Source of the DNA: Eustoma russellianum | Taxonomy: Eukaryota; Streptophyta; Magnoliopsida; Gentianales; Gentianaceae | Direction: 5' to 3' | Length of the DNA stretch: 64,000 bases | Assembly (NCBI GenBank): GCA_036186865.1 | Contig: AP025069.1 | Coordinates: 8,521,246-8,585,245, forward strand | In this document: piece by piece, positions 54,224 through 64,000 of the stretch | Layout: every line of letters begins with the position of its first letter | Numbering within the stretch: the stretch's first letter is position 1 | Made by a program: the position numbers and the translations under genes | The notes under the pieces: generated by a model | Seen by the model: only the letters and a program-made list of their open reading frames with translations | What the model was told of the DNA's origin: nothing | The model's database searches: none

Positions 54224-56582
54224 TAATACGGATGTAAAACAAAGAAGACATATTTTGGATGAAGTTGGTTGTTGATGCCGAGAGTTAAAAAAAAAAAAAA
54301 AAAAAAAGAAGAAGAAGTGTAATAAAATAACAAGTTGCTGGGGGTTTTAAATTGTTGTGGGCCTGTGTAAATTTGTATATATAAAAGTGAGTTCTTTTCC
54401 TTTTCTTTTGTCAGGGGCCGTATATTATTTTTATATAAAATTGAATATATATAATGTGTAGTTGCTTCACATGCCGCATATGAATATATATATATATGTA
54501 ATTATAATCTACAATATGCTTGACGTATATACATGAACCGAGACTAAGAAATGATATTTGGAAGAAAAGTGGGTCGAGAGTGAAACACGTAAGTATAAGC
54601 GTGTATATGTACGTGTATGGACGCGGACATATATGTGGGTATACTTACATGTGGATGATAAATTGGAATTAAAACGGTAATAAAATGATAAACGTTGTTA
54701 AAAGTTGTATTTGTCAACTTATTGGATTAAGTGCGGAAGTTAAAGTTTTTGTCCTTTTCCAAAACAACCATTCGAGGCCTTTAGGGAGAAGGGAAGGATT
54801 TGCCCAACACCAAGCATAGAGGTCAGCAGGGTTGGAAAGAAGAGATTTCGCATAGGAATTGAAGTGGTTAGTTCGTCAAAAAGGTAGGTGCCTCTTCCCC
54901 CTCAAACGGATATGATTCATGCATGCTTTGATGGTATACTAATGTGTTTTGTTGCTTTATTTGTTTAAGTTGTAAATTATGTTCCGTTGTTTTTATTTGT
55001 TTAAGTTGTAAATTTTGTATATGTTGGAAAGCATGAGATAAATTGTTTACGTCTGCTATGTACATGTATGTGTGTGAAATTGGTGGTGTGATTGAATCGA
55101 AAACAAAATACCCTTAAAGAATTTGGGAAAAAGGGAACTTTTACATTAGGAGCCTTTAAAAAGTTGTGTTTTGGCCTTAGAATAAGTTCCTATAGACTGG
55201 AAATAGAAGAAAATGGGGGGTTGGGATCGAAAAACAAATCACAGCGTGCGTTGCCGCTGGTGGAACACCCAATTAAATAAATAATTAATTAAATTAAAGT
55301 AGAGAACAGGCCGGCCAACGGACCGGATCGACTGGCCAGCGGGTCGGACCGAAGGCGGCCTATTAACCTCTCAAAAAAAAATGTATCGGGTCTCGCGGAT
55401 CAGACCAGGAAAATATAATTAAATACCAATAAAATTCAAATAAATTCCAGAAAATATAAAAGGTTAAAATTAAATTATTTTCACTTAATTTCTGAAGTTT
55501 GGTAAATTTAGGTAATCAAAATTAATAGTAATAAATAAAATTAAATAAGGGAATCATAGGGTAAATTAGTAGAAAATTCTAGTAAATTAATACAAGATAA
55601 GGAAAAAAATAAGGGTGGTGATAAATAACAACTTTCCAATATTCGAAAATTTTACGAAGCCAAATACTGAGTGCCGGAGATGGTGAGGATGGGCGTACGG
55701 GCCCCAGGCGATTTGATTGTTGCTGCATTCATGGCACGTGCATTGCATTTGGAGTGGATCATGGTGTACGGGCCATGGGTACTCGGTCATGGTGGATCAT
55801 GGTGTACGGGCCATGGGCATCGGTTAAGGTGGATCGTGGTGTACGGGCCACGGGCATCGGTCAGGGTGGATTGTAGTGTACGGGCTACAGGCATCCAGTC
55901 AATCCCGGGATCATGCATTGCATATAGGTCTAGGGGCATATTGCATGACATAATTCTTGTTGCGTGTGACACGTTATTTGAGCATGCATCACGTACTTGC
56001 GCATTTTTATGTGGAGTGCATTACTTACCGCATTTACTTTATCTTACGCATGTTATCTTATATTTATGTGCTATGTGGTTTTATCTTATATTTATGTGCT
56101 ATGTGGTTATATCATATCTATGTGCTATGTGACTATATCATTTTAGTATGCACGTTTTGTATTGGTTTGAGGCGGGCATCTACTGGGTGATTTCTGTCAC
56201 TCACCCCTACTTCCCAGGTGAGCCGAATGAGGACTACGAGTATATCTTCGTTGAGGACGGGACAGACGTAGCAGAGTGGGCTGGTTGATAGCTGCATCCA
56301 GGTTACGAGGGGGGGGGGGGGGCTCTGCAGCTGTTGGTGTTTACTTATACTTGGGGATTTTTCACAGACTTCTTAGTACTTTTATTATTAGAATTTTTAT
56401 TCAGTAATGTAATGACGATTGTTGGAGTTTAATTTAATTTATGAGAGAAACGATTCCGCGAGGGAAAAATTCCTACGTCATTTCTGGCATGTAAGAGATT
56501 GATTCGACGCTTTGTATTCTCCTTAGTGAGATACGGCGGGTGCACTGTTCCCGATGTTAGGGCTCGGGAGCGGGGCGCTACA
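53352..56582 (+). repeat. 3' LTR of the young Ty3-like element
   Basis: A 3231-bp copy of 47078-50298. The main differences are a shorter (TA)n tract, longer A run near 54288-54307 and longer G run near 56309-56322. The donor-like site is at 54883/54884 and the acceptor-like site at 56217/56218. Confidence 0.95.
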
Positions 56583-56587
56583 GCTAG
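56583..56587. repeat. Target-site duplication, right copy (47-56 kb element)
   Basis: GCTAG, matching 47073-47077. Confidence 0.9.
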
Positions 56588-57046
56588 GTATATATTGCGG
56601 CTATTGTAGTTTAGTTATATTCTTTTCATTTATTTTAGTGTTAAGTTATATTCGTTTCGTTTTTGTGTTCTCCTTGCCTACGCACAATCACACTTCGATT
56701 AACTTAGAGTAATTCCAAGGTCGAATGTCAAATAAATTTGCTTTTTATTCCCAAAAGAAAATCACCAAATACCACAGAAAGACGTTGCAAGTAACAACTA
56801 CTATAATTTGGACCTTTACGAATGCTAGCATAGGAGAAACACGGGGTACCTAAAATATTCAGAAATTCGGGCAACCTATAAATAAGTATATTACATAAGC
56901 AAGCCACATAATGTTATGGTGTTACACCCTAGAAAGCCTGAAACAGTTGATGCCGTTGCTTGGACTAGCTTAAGAAACTTTACTGGACTAGCTTAAGTTT
57001 TTATTCGAATAAATGTGCTTAAGATAATATTCGTCTGTGTAGATTA
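56588..57046. other. Spacer between two elements
   Basis: No gene. 56935-57045 (acagttgatgccgttgcttg onward) repeats 44700-44830. The last five bases, gatta, are the left flank of the next element; its right flank is outside the window. Confidence 0.6.
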
Positions 57047-58388
57047 TGTTATCTCATATACGAAACTCAGATTTATTAGAGAATGTAACTGACATTCTGT
57101 ACAGCACAAGGATGAGCAGAGCTCAGTACAGAGATGAGCAGAGTTCAGCGCAGGGATGAGCTAAAGCCAACGCAGCAAGAGCTGAGGTCAGTGCAGGATG
57201 AGCTGAGGCCTCCGCAGGATGAGCTGAGGCCAACGTAGGATGAGCACAGCTCAACGCAGGATGAGCTGAGCTCAACACAGGAAGAGCTCAGCACATAGAA
57301 GAGCTCTACACAGGGATGAGCTCAACATAGGGGTGCGATCAACACAGGAATGAGCTCAACACGGGGAAGAGCTCAACACACAAACCAAAGTGAGTCCAGG
57401 ACTCTTTTCTTAAGACGAATTGCTCCGATATATTGTGCCCAACCGGAAATTCCAAACGTCTCTCAGGATACAACGGCTGACAGTTCCAACGAGTGGCACT
57501 ACTACGTAAGAACTCCACGAACCTAACAAGTGTTCTGACTTCTTGGATTAATGAAATGCTGCATCAATGTATGCACTATGCAGCAATAGTTTATGCATAA
57601 CGCTCGTATGCAGCAGGAGAAGAGAAGAAAAATTTCAGTGTTCATTAGAAGCAGAGCACTGCCTTCGTTTATAGAGAGAAATCTTGGAGGTTACGACAAC
57701 CCACGACCGTACTGATCGGCCAGTAACCCCCACGTTCACCATGCACACCACGATCGCCTCTGATCGGCCAGTAACCCACGACTGGTATGAATTAGTCAAC
57801 TGAAACTGTCAACTTAATCCGAGCTGTTAGATCGTAGGATTAAATCATAACCGTAGGATCAGGTAACTTATTTTCTGGAAAAATTTAAAAGAAAATTTAT
57901 CCAAAAAAATAAGAACCAGGCAGGTGAGCCACGAGCCCGAGCACGAGCCAAGTCGAGCTGGCCAGACGGGCGGGCGACGACGCGCGCACTTTTGTTGCAG
58001 CCATCTACGTCTTCCCTCTGGTCAAAAATTCTCTTGCCCTTAGGGCACATTTAAAGTGCCTCTCCTAGCACTATATTTGGTGGCATTTTCCCTTCAATTT
58101 GCCAATGTGATATATTTGCAAAAAGGTGATGTGTCTTCTTTTCATGAAGCCACATCACCAATTTCCCAATTTGAAACCAATTTTTAGTCCTACTTTGAGC
58201 ATTAATTTCTCATTCACCCGGTATCGAAATTGAGTGATTCAAAAACCTAAAATCATCTACTCATTACGTAGATAATTTAAGATTCATTGGTTTTCATTTT
58301 TGATTAACGAAAACTAATCATAATTAAGCTCAAAATATGTTGCTCACCAACTTTGGACAATTTCCACATTACAAATTTTCCTCCAACA
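57047..58388 (-). repeat. 3' LTR of the Tork-like element
   Basis: A 1342-bp LTR, minus strand TGTTGGAGGAAAATTTG (58388) to ...ATATGAGATAACA (57047). A TATA-like ctataaac lies at 57667-57674. The minus-strand polypurine tract catgtggggaat abuts it at 58389. Confidence 0.9.
57105..57385 (-). repeat. GAGCTC-rich minisatellite in the 3' LTR
   Basis: About a dozen imperfect units of some 20 bp, of the type ggatgagctgaggccaacg or aggaagagctcaacac. The other LTR has fewer units, at about 63085-63265. Confidence 0.85.
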
Positions 58389-58998
58389 ATTCCCCACATG
58401 AATGAAAATTAATGCAAATGCAGATGCAGACTCTAACGAGAAGTCAGACAAGAAAACGTTACATCCGAAGAGGTAACTTCTGGCTTTGAACCTTTCGTAG
58501 TGATGTACCATCGGATTCACTCGGCTAAGTAGTGACTTGATGTCTTGAACTAGTCAGCCTTTGCTGTGAACCTAGATAACAAAACTCACACAACATTTCC
58601 TTTAACACCCTTTTGGTTCTCATGGTTGTGTTCGTTTTGGCCATGAACAACTGGTTTTAGAAAGTGTTTTAGAGATTTCTTTGCCTCAAAGAATTCTCAT
58701 AGAAGCGGCCCAATTTCACACTTACATAGGTGATTTCTATCAGGAGCATTCTATCATACCCCACTTGACGTATCAAGATATAGGACATCATTAAAAGCTT
58801 TAGCTTACCATAAATATTCTATGCAGACGCACTTTTATGTAGTGGAATGAGTAAGTGCTAAACTGAACCTTCATAACTTAGTTGTCCCATTAAACTAAGA
58901 TTCTGGGATCTCCAGTCAACAAGGTTGGGTTACCGTTACAAAGATTCTTGCGTAGTAGGCTCAAGTCCCATTCCGTTTGTCAATTTTGACATCTGATC
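58389..58998 (-). other. Polypurine tract and 3' non-coding region of the Tork-like element
   Basis: The polypurine tract at 58389-58400 is followed by sequence with no reading frame up to the RNase H end. Confidence 0.6.
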
Positions 58999-59603
58999 TC
59001 AAGGCAAGCCTTTTGTAAGAGGATCCGCAAGATTCTCCTTTGATTTTATGTAATCAATGGAAATCACGCCATTAGAGATCAATTGCTTAATGGTATTATG
59101 TCTCCGACGTATATGCCGTAACTTACTATTGTAGATACTTCTTTGTGCTCGTCCTATAGCAGACTGACTATCGCAGTGTATGCTGATAGGAGCGATTGGC
59201 TTGGGCCAACATGGAACATCTTCTAGGAAATTTCGAAGCCATTCAACCTCTTCTCCATCTTTATCTAGTGCTATAAACTCGGTTTCTATAGTAGACCAAG
59301 CTATGCATGTTTGTTTTATGGACTTCCATAACACAGCACCACCACCAACAGTGAATAAGTATCCACTGGTAGACTTAGAGTCCTTGTTATGTGATATCCA
59401 ATTTGCATCACAGTATCCTTCAAATACTGCTGGATATCTTGTATAGTGTAATCCACGGTTCATTGTGTACCTCAGGTACCTCATCACTCTATTTAGAGCT
59501 TTACAAAGATCTTCACTCGGATTACTCGTAAACCTACTCAATTTATTTACTGAACAGGCTAAGTCTGGTCTTGTAAAGTTTGTTATGTATATCAGACTTC
59601 CAG
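58999..59603 (-). pseudogene. pol: pol: RNase H (Tork-like element)
   Basis: SRFTSNPSEDLCKALNRVMR, YCDANWISHNKDSKSTSGYL, STIETEFIALDKDGEEVEWL, IHCDSQSAIGRAQRSIYNSK and KENLADPLTKGLP are all present and in one frame from 59541. The four acidic positions are kept. A break near 59600 separates it from the RT thumb. Confidence 0.88.
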
Positions 59604-60200
59604 TTACCTGCAGTACTTCAATTGAGCTACAGGTTCACCTTGGTTCTTTCTTAAGTGTATACTTAAGTCTAGTGGGGTCTTTATTTGTTTTGTATCAAAC
59701 ATATTGAATCGTTTGAGAACAGATTCAATATAACGAGTTTGTGACATAACCAGGCCTTCAGTTATCTGAGAAATTTTAATTCCTAGAATAACATTGGCCA
59801 CCCCCAAATCTTTCATATCAAAATTTCATGTTAACATCTTCTTGGTATTCAAGATAATGTCACGAGTACTGCCCATGATGAGCATGGCATCTACATATAG
59901 ACATACTATCACATAAGCCTCTGGTGTGTTCTTGATGTACACACACTTGTCATACTCGTTGATCCTGAAGCCGTTTAACAACATTGCCTCATCAAACTTC
60001 AAATGCCATTGTTTGGGTGCTTGTTTTAGTCCATACAAATACTTAACAACTTTACACACCTTTTTCTCTTGTCCTGGTACAGCAAACCCTTCAGGTTGCT
60101 CCATATAAATTTCTTCTTCTAACTCACCATTCAGGAAGGCAGTCTTCACATCCATCTGATAGATTTTTAAGTCATAGACTACAGCAATAGCAACTAACAT
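59604..60200 (-). pseudogene. pol: pol: reverse transcriptase palm and thumb, altered active site (Tork-like element)
   Basis: IYQMDVKTAFLNGELEEEIY and KYLYGLKQAPKQWHLKFDEA are normal. The active site reads CLYVDAMLIMG, so the second Asp of YVDD is Ala. The thumb (MKDLGVANVILGIKISQITE) follows after a stop at 59826-59828. Confidence 0.88.
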
Positions 60201-60995
60201 CCTTATTGAAGTGATTCTAGTTACAGGTTAGTAGGTATCAAACAAGTCAAAGTCTTCCTTTTGCCGATAGCCTTTAGCTACCAACCGGGCCTTGTATTTG
60301 TCAATAGACCCATCCTCTTTTAGCTTTTTCTTAAAGATCCACTTGCATCCGAGTGGTTTACTTCCTGGTGAAAGATCATCTAGCTCCCAAGTGTGATTTT
60401 GAAGAATCGATTCTATTTCATTGTTTATTGCCTCTTTCCGGAAGGGAGCTTCTGAAGTTGACATAGCCTCAGAAAAGGTTCTTAGATCGTTTTCTACCAA
60501 GTACGTAAGATAATCTGGTCCAAAGGACGTTGGTCTTCTGGTTCGTTTGCTTTGACGCGGTTCCTCAATTTCTTGAGGAGTCGTCTCACGCACTCTCTTA
60601 CTAGTGCTTGTTTTGTCGTTGTTTTGTTTTTCTTTGGAAAACATCTTCAAATAACACTGCATTTCTTGATTCCATGACAACATTCTCATGTGTGTTAGGA
60701 ATGTCCGACTTGTGCACCAAGAATCAATATGCACTACTGTTAGTTGCATATCCTATGAATATGCGATCAATTGTTTTAGGCCCAATTTTTACTTGTCCTT
60801 GTTTGGATACTGCAAACTTCGCCAGACACCCCCACACTTTCAAGTATTTGTAGCTTGTCTTATGGTCCTTCCAAAGCTCGTATGGGGTTTCATCCATCTT
60901 TTTAGATGGAATTCTATTTAAAATGACGTTGGCTAAGAGAATCGCTTCCCCCTATAAGTTCTAAGGTAAACTCAAACTTATCAACATAGCATTCA
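60201..60995 (-). pseudogene. pol: pol: integrase end, linker and RT fingers (Tork-like element)
   Basis: The integrase C-terminal region near 60780-60960 (TPYELWKDHKTSYKYLKVWG) lies in a broken frame. The open part 60228-60749 gives a Lys/Arg-rich linker (EEPRQSKRTRRPTSFGPDYL) and RT fingers (ELDDLSPGSKPLGCKWIFKK, YKARLVAKGYRQKEDFD), ending in a stop at 60228. Confidence 0.78.
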
Positions 60996-61490
60996 TCATC
61001 TCTTTTTGAGTACGGTTTTTGCATTCAGCAATATCATTCTATTGGGGTGAGTATGGTGTAGTTGTTTGATGAATAATGCAATGTTCTGAACAAAAAATTC
61101 ATCAAACTGTGCATCATATTCGCCACCTCTATCACTACGAATCGTCTTAATTCTTTTGCTAAGTTGATTCTCAACTTCATTTTTATAGTCCTTGAAAGCA
61201 TCAATGGCCTCGTCTTTGCTACTTAGAAAATAAACATAACAGTATCGTGTGCAATCGTCGATAAAAGTTAAAAAATACCTTTTACCACCGCCTGTTTGCA
61301 CAAAATTTAAATCACACATATCGGTATGAATTAAATCCAAAGGTTCAGTGTTCCTCTCGATTGAAGGAAATTGCTTCTTTGTCATTTTTGCTTTAACGCA
61401 GACTTGGCATTTTTCTTTATTATTGTTCAGTTTGGGTAATAAGTTAAGATTAATCATCCTTTGTATTGACTTGTAATTAACATGTCCCAA
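60996..61490 (-). pseudogene. pol: pol: GAG_pre-integrase and integrase core (Tork-like element)
   Basis: MGHVNYKSIQRMINLNLLPK, CQVCVKAKMTKKQFPS, LDLIHTDMCDLNFVQTGGGK, FLTFIDDCTRYCYVYFL and TIRSDRGGEYDAQFDEFF give the zinc-binding region and the first two catalytic Asp residues. The frame shifts before the Glu-bearing segment near 61020-61070. Confidence 0.85.
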
Positions 61491-61792
61491 ACAAAAATTC
61501 TATAAACAAGAAGACTCAAGCATATAAGCAAAAGTAGAAGCATTCTTATTAGCCTCTTTGGGCGAAACTTTCTTGGGTACAACTGTCATTACACTTAACT
61601 TGAACATATTATCAGTTAAGCACCCCTTTCCTCGAAACACCCCATTCTTACTTAGAATAAATTTATTACAATCAAATACTAGTCTAAAACTATGATTGAC
61701 TAGTAAAGCTCAAGAAACTAAGTTCTTGCGGATGTCAGAAACGTGTAGTACATCTCATAGAGTTAATTCCTCTCCTGAAGTCATTTTTAGAA
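61491..61792 (-). pseudogene. pol: pol: protease remainder (Tork-like element)
   Basis: Decayed protease and spacer sequence in several frames; no intact motif except short hydrophobic runs. It links the active site at about 61900 to the pre-integrase region. Confidence 0.5.
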
Positions 61793-62131
61793 TCACATTG
61801 CACGAACCTTCAATCTTCGAACTATCAGAGTTCCCCATGTATAGTTTTTCATTATTCTTCGTCGGAGAATAGTCTCTGACTTCGTCCTGTTTGCGCAGAC
61901 GTGTCGAGTGGATCCAGTGTCTACCCACCATTCACGAGGATTTTCTATTGCGTTGCACTCAGAAACAACAGCACATAAATCTAGATCATCCATCTGACTG
62001 ACAATGTTGACTTTTGCTTTTTGCTGCTTTTTCTTAGGCTTACGACAATCAACACTGTGGTGCCCCTGAATCCCATAGTTATAACATTTCCCAATGAACT
62101 TTTTCGCAACTTCTTTGCCTTTAGGGTTCAC
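61793..62131 (-). pseudogene. gag knuckle and protease active site (Tork-like element)
   Basis: The CCHC knuckle reads CYNYGIQGHHSVDCRKP: the second Cys is Tyr, so zinc binding should be lost. The protease active site is WWVDTGSTRHVC. The frame is open for 112 codons and then drifts. Confidence 0.82.
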
Positions 62132-62180
62132 TCCGACAGGATTTTTATTTTTGTTTTTTGTCGCCTCTGCGACATGAGCT

Positions 62181-62925
62181 TTAGCATGACCAGAACTCGA
62201 ACATGGCCTTCTTTCGGATGTACGATTGTCCTCCTCTATACGGAGTCAAACAATCACATCCTCCAATGTCATTTTTTTGCTTGTGTTTGAGATAGCTTCT
62301 AAATTCCCTCCACGAAAGAGGTAGCTTCTCAATCATAGCCTCCATTATGAAAGACTCACTGAGCGACATTGCCTTTTTCTTCCATTTCGGCCACCAGCAT
62401 CTGTAATTCCTCAATCTGAGAAACAACAGTCTTGGAGTCTAACATTTTAAAATCAAGAAATTTGCCAATGACAAACTTCTTTGCACTGGCATCCTCCGTG
62501 CGGTACTTCTTATCTAAGACAATCCACAATGACTTTGCAGGTTTATAAGTACAATACAGTCCGTACAATGAATTATCTAAACAACTCAAAATATGACTCA
62601 AGCATACATAATTATTAAAGTTCCATGCTTCAGCCATCAAATTCTTCTGCATGTTCAGATTCGGATCTTCAACCGGAACCACCTCCGGAGGATCCTCGGT
62701 CCGCATCTTTGCTAAGCCCAACGTCGTCAAGAAAAACAACATCTTTTGCTGCCAGTGTTTGAAGAAACTGTCTCCAAACTTCTCAGGCTTCTCAACCTGT
62801 CCAGCAACAGGAACAGGTGCAGGAATGGGTGCAACAATAGTAGGTGCGACTGGAACATCACTGTTCTGTTCCTCGGCGCCGATATGCGCAGCACTGAACG
62901 AGTTAGAGCTTTCGTTCTCTATCAC
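62181..62925 (-). pseudogene. gag: gag (Tork-like element)
   Basis: The start at 62925 gives MIENESSNSFSAAHIGAEEQ, a Pro/Val-rich tract, then EKFGDSFFKHWQQKMLFFLT, WNFNNYVCLSHILSCLDNSL, KSLWIVLDKKYRTEDASAKK and FLDFKMLDSKTVVSQIEELQ: UBN2-type gag. Near 62360 it shifts frame and continues as AMIEKLPLSWREFRSYLKHK. No CCHC motif in this part. Confidence 0.85.
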
Positions 62926-63029
62926 ATTTTAGTTTCTGATAAGTTTAGAAACAAGAAGTCAGTATACAAACAGAATAAAGTAAATAAACCGGTACAGAAC
63001 TGAGATAAGAACACAATTCGTCTTAAGAT

Positions 63030-64000
63030 TGTTATCTCATATACGAAACTCATATTTATTAGAGAACAAAACTGACATTCTGTACAGCACAGGGATGAGC
63101 AGAGCTCAGTACAGGGATGAGCTGAGGCCAGCGCAGGATGAGCTGAGGCCAGCACAGGATGATCAGAGCTCAAAGCAGGATGAGCTGAGCTCAACACAGA
63201 GAAAAGCTCAATACAGGGTTGAGCTCAACACAGGAAAGATCTCAACACGGGGAAGAGCTCAACACACAAACCAAGGCGAGTGCATGACTCTGTCCTTAAG
63301 ACGAATTGCTCCGGTATATTGTTCCCAACCAGAAATTGCAAACGTCTCTTAGGATACAACGGCTAACAATTCCAATGAGTGGCACTACTACGTAAGAACT
63401 CCACGAACCTGACAAGTGTTCTGACTTCTTGGATTGATGAAATGCAGCAGCACTGCAAGCAGTATGTAGCATCGTTTATGCAGAACGCTCGTATGCAGCA
63501 GGAGAAGAGAAGAAACATTTCAGTGTTTATTTGAAGCAAAGCACTGCCTTCATTTATAGAGGGAAATCTTAGAGGTTACGGCAACCCATGACCGCACTGA
63601 TCGGCCACTAAACCCCACGTTCACCATGCACCCCACGACCGCCTCTGATCGGCCAGCAACCCACGGCTGCTACGAATTAGTCAACTAAAACTGTTAGCTT
63701 AATCCGAGCTATTAGATCGGAGGATTAAATCATAAACCGGGCAGGCGAGCCACGAGCCCGAGCACGAGCCAGCCGTGCGGGCGGCGGTGCGTGCGCGTGT
63801 GTGGCAGCTTTCTGCATCTTCCCTCCGGTCACAAATTCTCTTTCCCTTATTGTACATCTAAAGTGCCTCTCCTAGCACTATATTTGGTGGCATTTTTCCT
63901 TCAATTTGCCAATGTTGTATATTTGCAAAAAGGTGATGTGTCTTCTTCTCGTGAAGGCACATCACCAATTTTCTATTTTGCAACCAATTTTTGCTCCTAC
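63030..64000 (-). repeat. 5' LTR of the Tork-like element, incomplete
   Basis: At least 971 bp matching 57047 onward. It has fewer minisatellite units, lacks about 70 bp present at 57850-57915, and keeps a TATA-like block at 63552-63559. No clear iMet primer site was seen next to it (atcttaagacgaattg), so it may use another primer. Confidence 0.88.
63085..63265 (-). repeat. GAGCTC-rich minisatellite in the 5' LTR
   Basis: Shorter copy of the array at 57105-57385, with the same unit type. Confidence 0.8.

Larger units (their letters stand above)
47078..56582 (+). mobile_element. Young non-autonomous Ty3-like LTR element
   Basis: A 9.5-kb element with 3.2-kb LTRs, an iMet primer site, a 3.05-kb internal region and a polypurine tract. 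The internal region has a gag stub and degenerate repeats but no pol, as in large non-autonomous LTR elements described in plants. By hand count the LTRs differ by about nine substitutions plus length changes in A, G and TA runs, so the insertion is recent. It is homologous over its length to the 28-38 kb array. Confidence 0.92.
57047..64000 (-). mobile_element. Tork-like Ty1/copia element, cut by the window end
   Basis: On the minus strand: 5' LTR (64000-63030, incomplete), gag (62925), protease, integrase, RT, RNase H (to 58999), polypurine tract, 3' LTR (58388-57047). Gag features such as KPEKFGDSFFKHWQQKMLFF resemble the Tork lineage. Every pol domain carries at least one lesion. Confidence 0.9.

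Overview
This window is plant nuclear DNA made almost entirely of transposable elements. Ty1/copia and Ty3-like LTR retrotransposons carry initiator-Met-tRNA-type primer sites. There is also an L1-type LINE with a DUF4283 ORF1, truncated SINEs ending in TTG repeats, and a hAT transposase relic. No intact host gene, rRNA or tRNA gene was recognised. The mix indicates a flowering plant, probably a eudicot; the sequence does not give the species.

Layout. (1) 40-9810, plus strand: Sirevirus-like Ty1/copia element with 1.4-kb LTRs, TSD ACCTG, broken gag-pol, an extra ORF after pol and several polypurine tracts. (2) 12033-17749, minus strand: decayed Ty1/copia element, TSD ATATC. (3) 18496-23740, plus strand: near full-length L1-type LINE with a 13-bp TSD, inserted in an older reading frame. 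(4) 24838-26000: partial hAT/ZMYM1-like transposase. (5) 28060-37999, minus strand: compound Ty3-like array ordered internal-LTR-internal-LTR. (6) 40290-44375, plus strand: decayed Ty1/copia element with a SINE inside its 3' LTR (18-bp TSD). (7) 47078-56582, plus strand: young non-autonomous Ty3-like element with 3.2-kb LTRs, TSD GCTAG. (8) 57047 to the window end, minus strand: Tork-like Ty1/copia element whose 5' LTR runs out of the window.

Elements 5 and 7 are one family. Both have only a short gag stub, then degenerate tandem repeats where pol should be. Their LTRs are largely diverged but share a splice-donor-like site, a splice-acceptor-like site next to a small hairpin, and a short block reading GEP..EYIFVED. 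Enzymes for their mobility must come from elsewhere.

The most unusual sequence is the LTR of element 1. Its U3 has a 52-bp-period array of two alternating palindromes. Its transcribed part has a run of seven short hairpins, six of them with perfect arms. A further palindrome block lies just upstream of the extra ORF. Every pol in the window is broken by stops, frameshifts, deletions or catalytic changes (YVDD to YVDE in element 2, YVDD to YVDA in element 8). All coordinates were read by eye.
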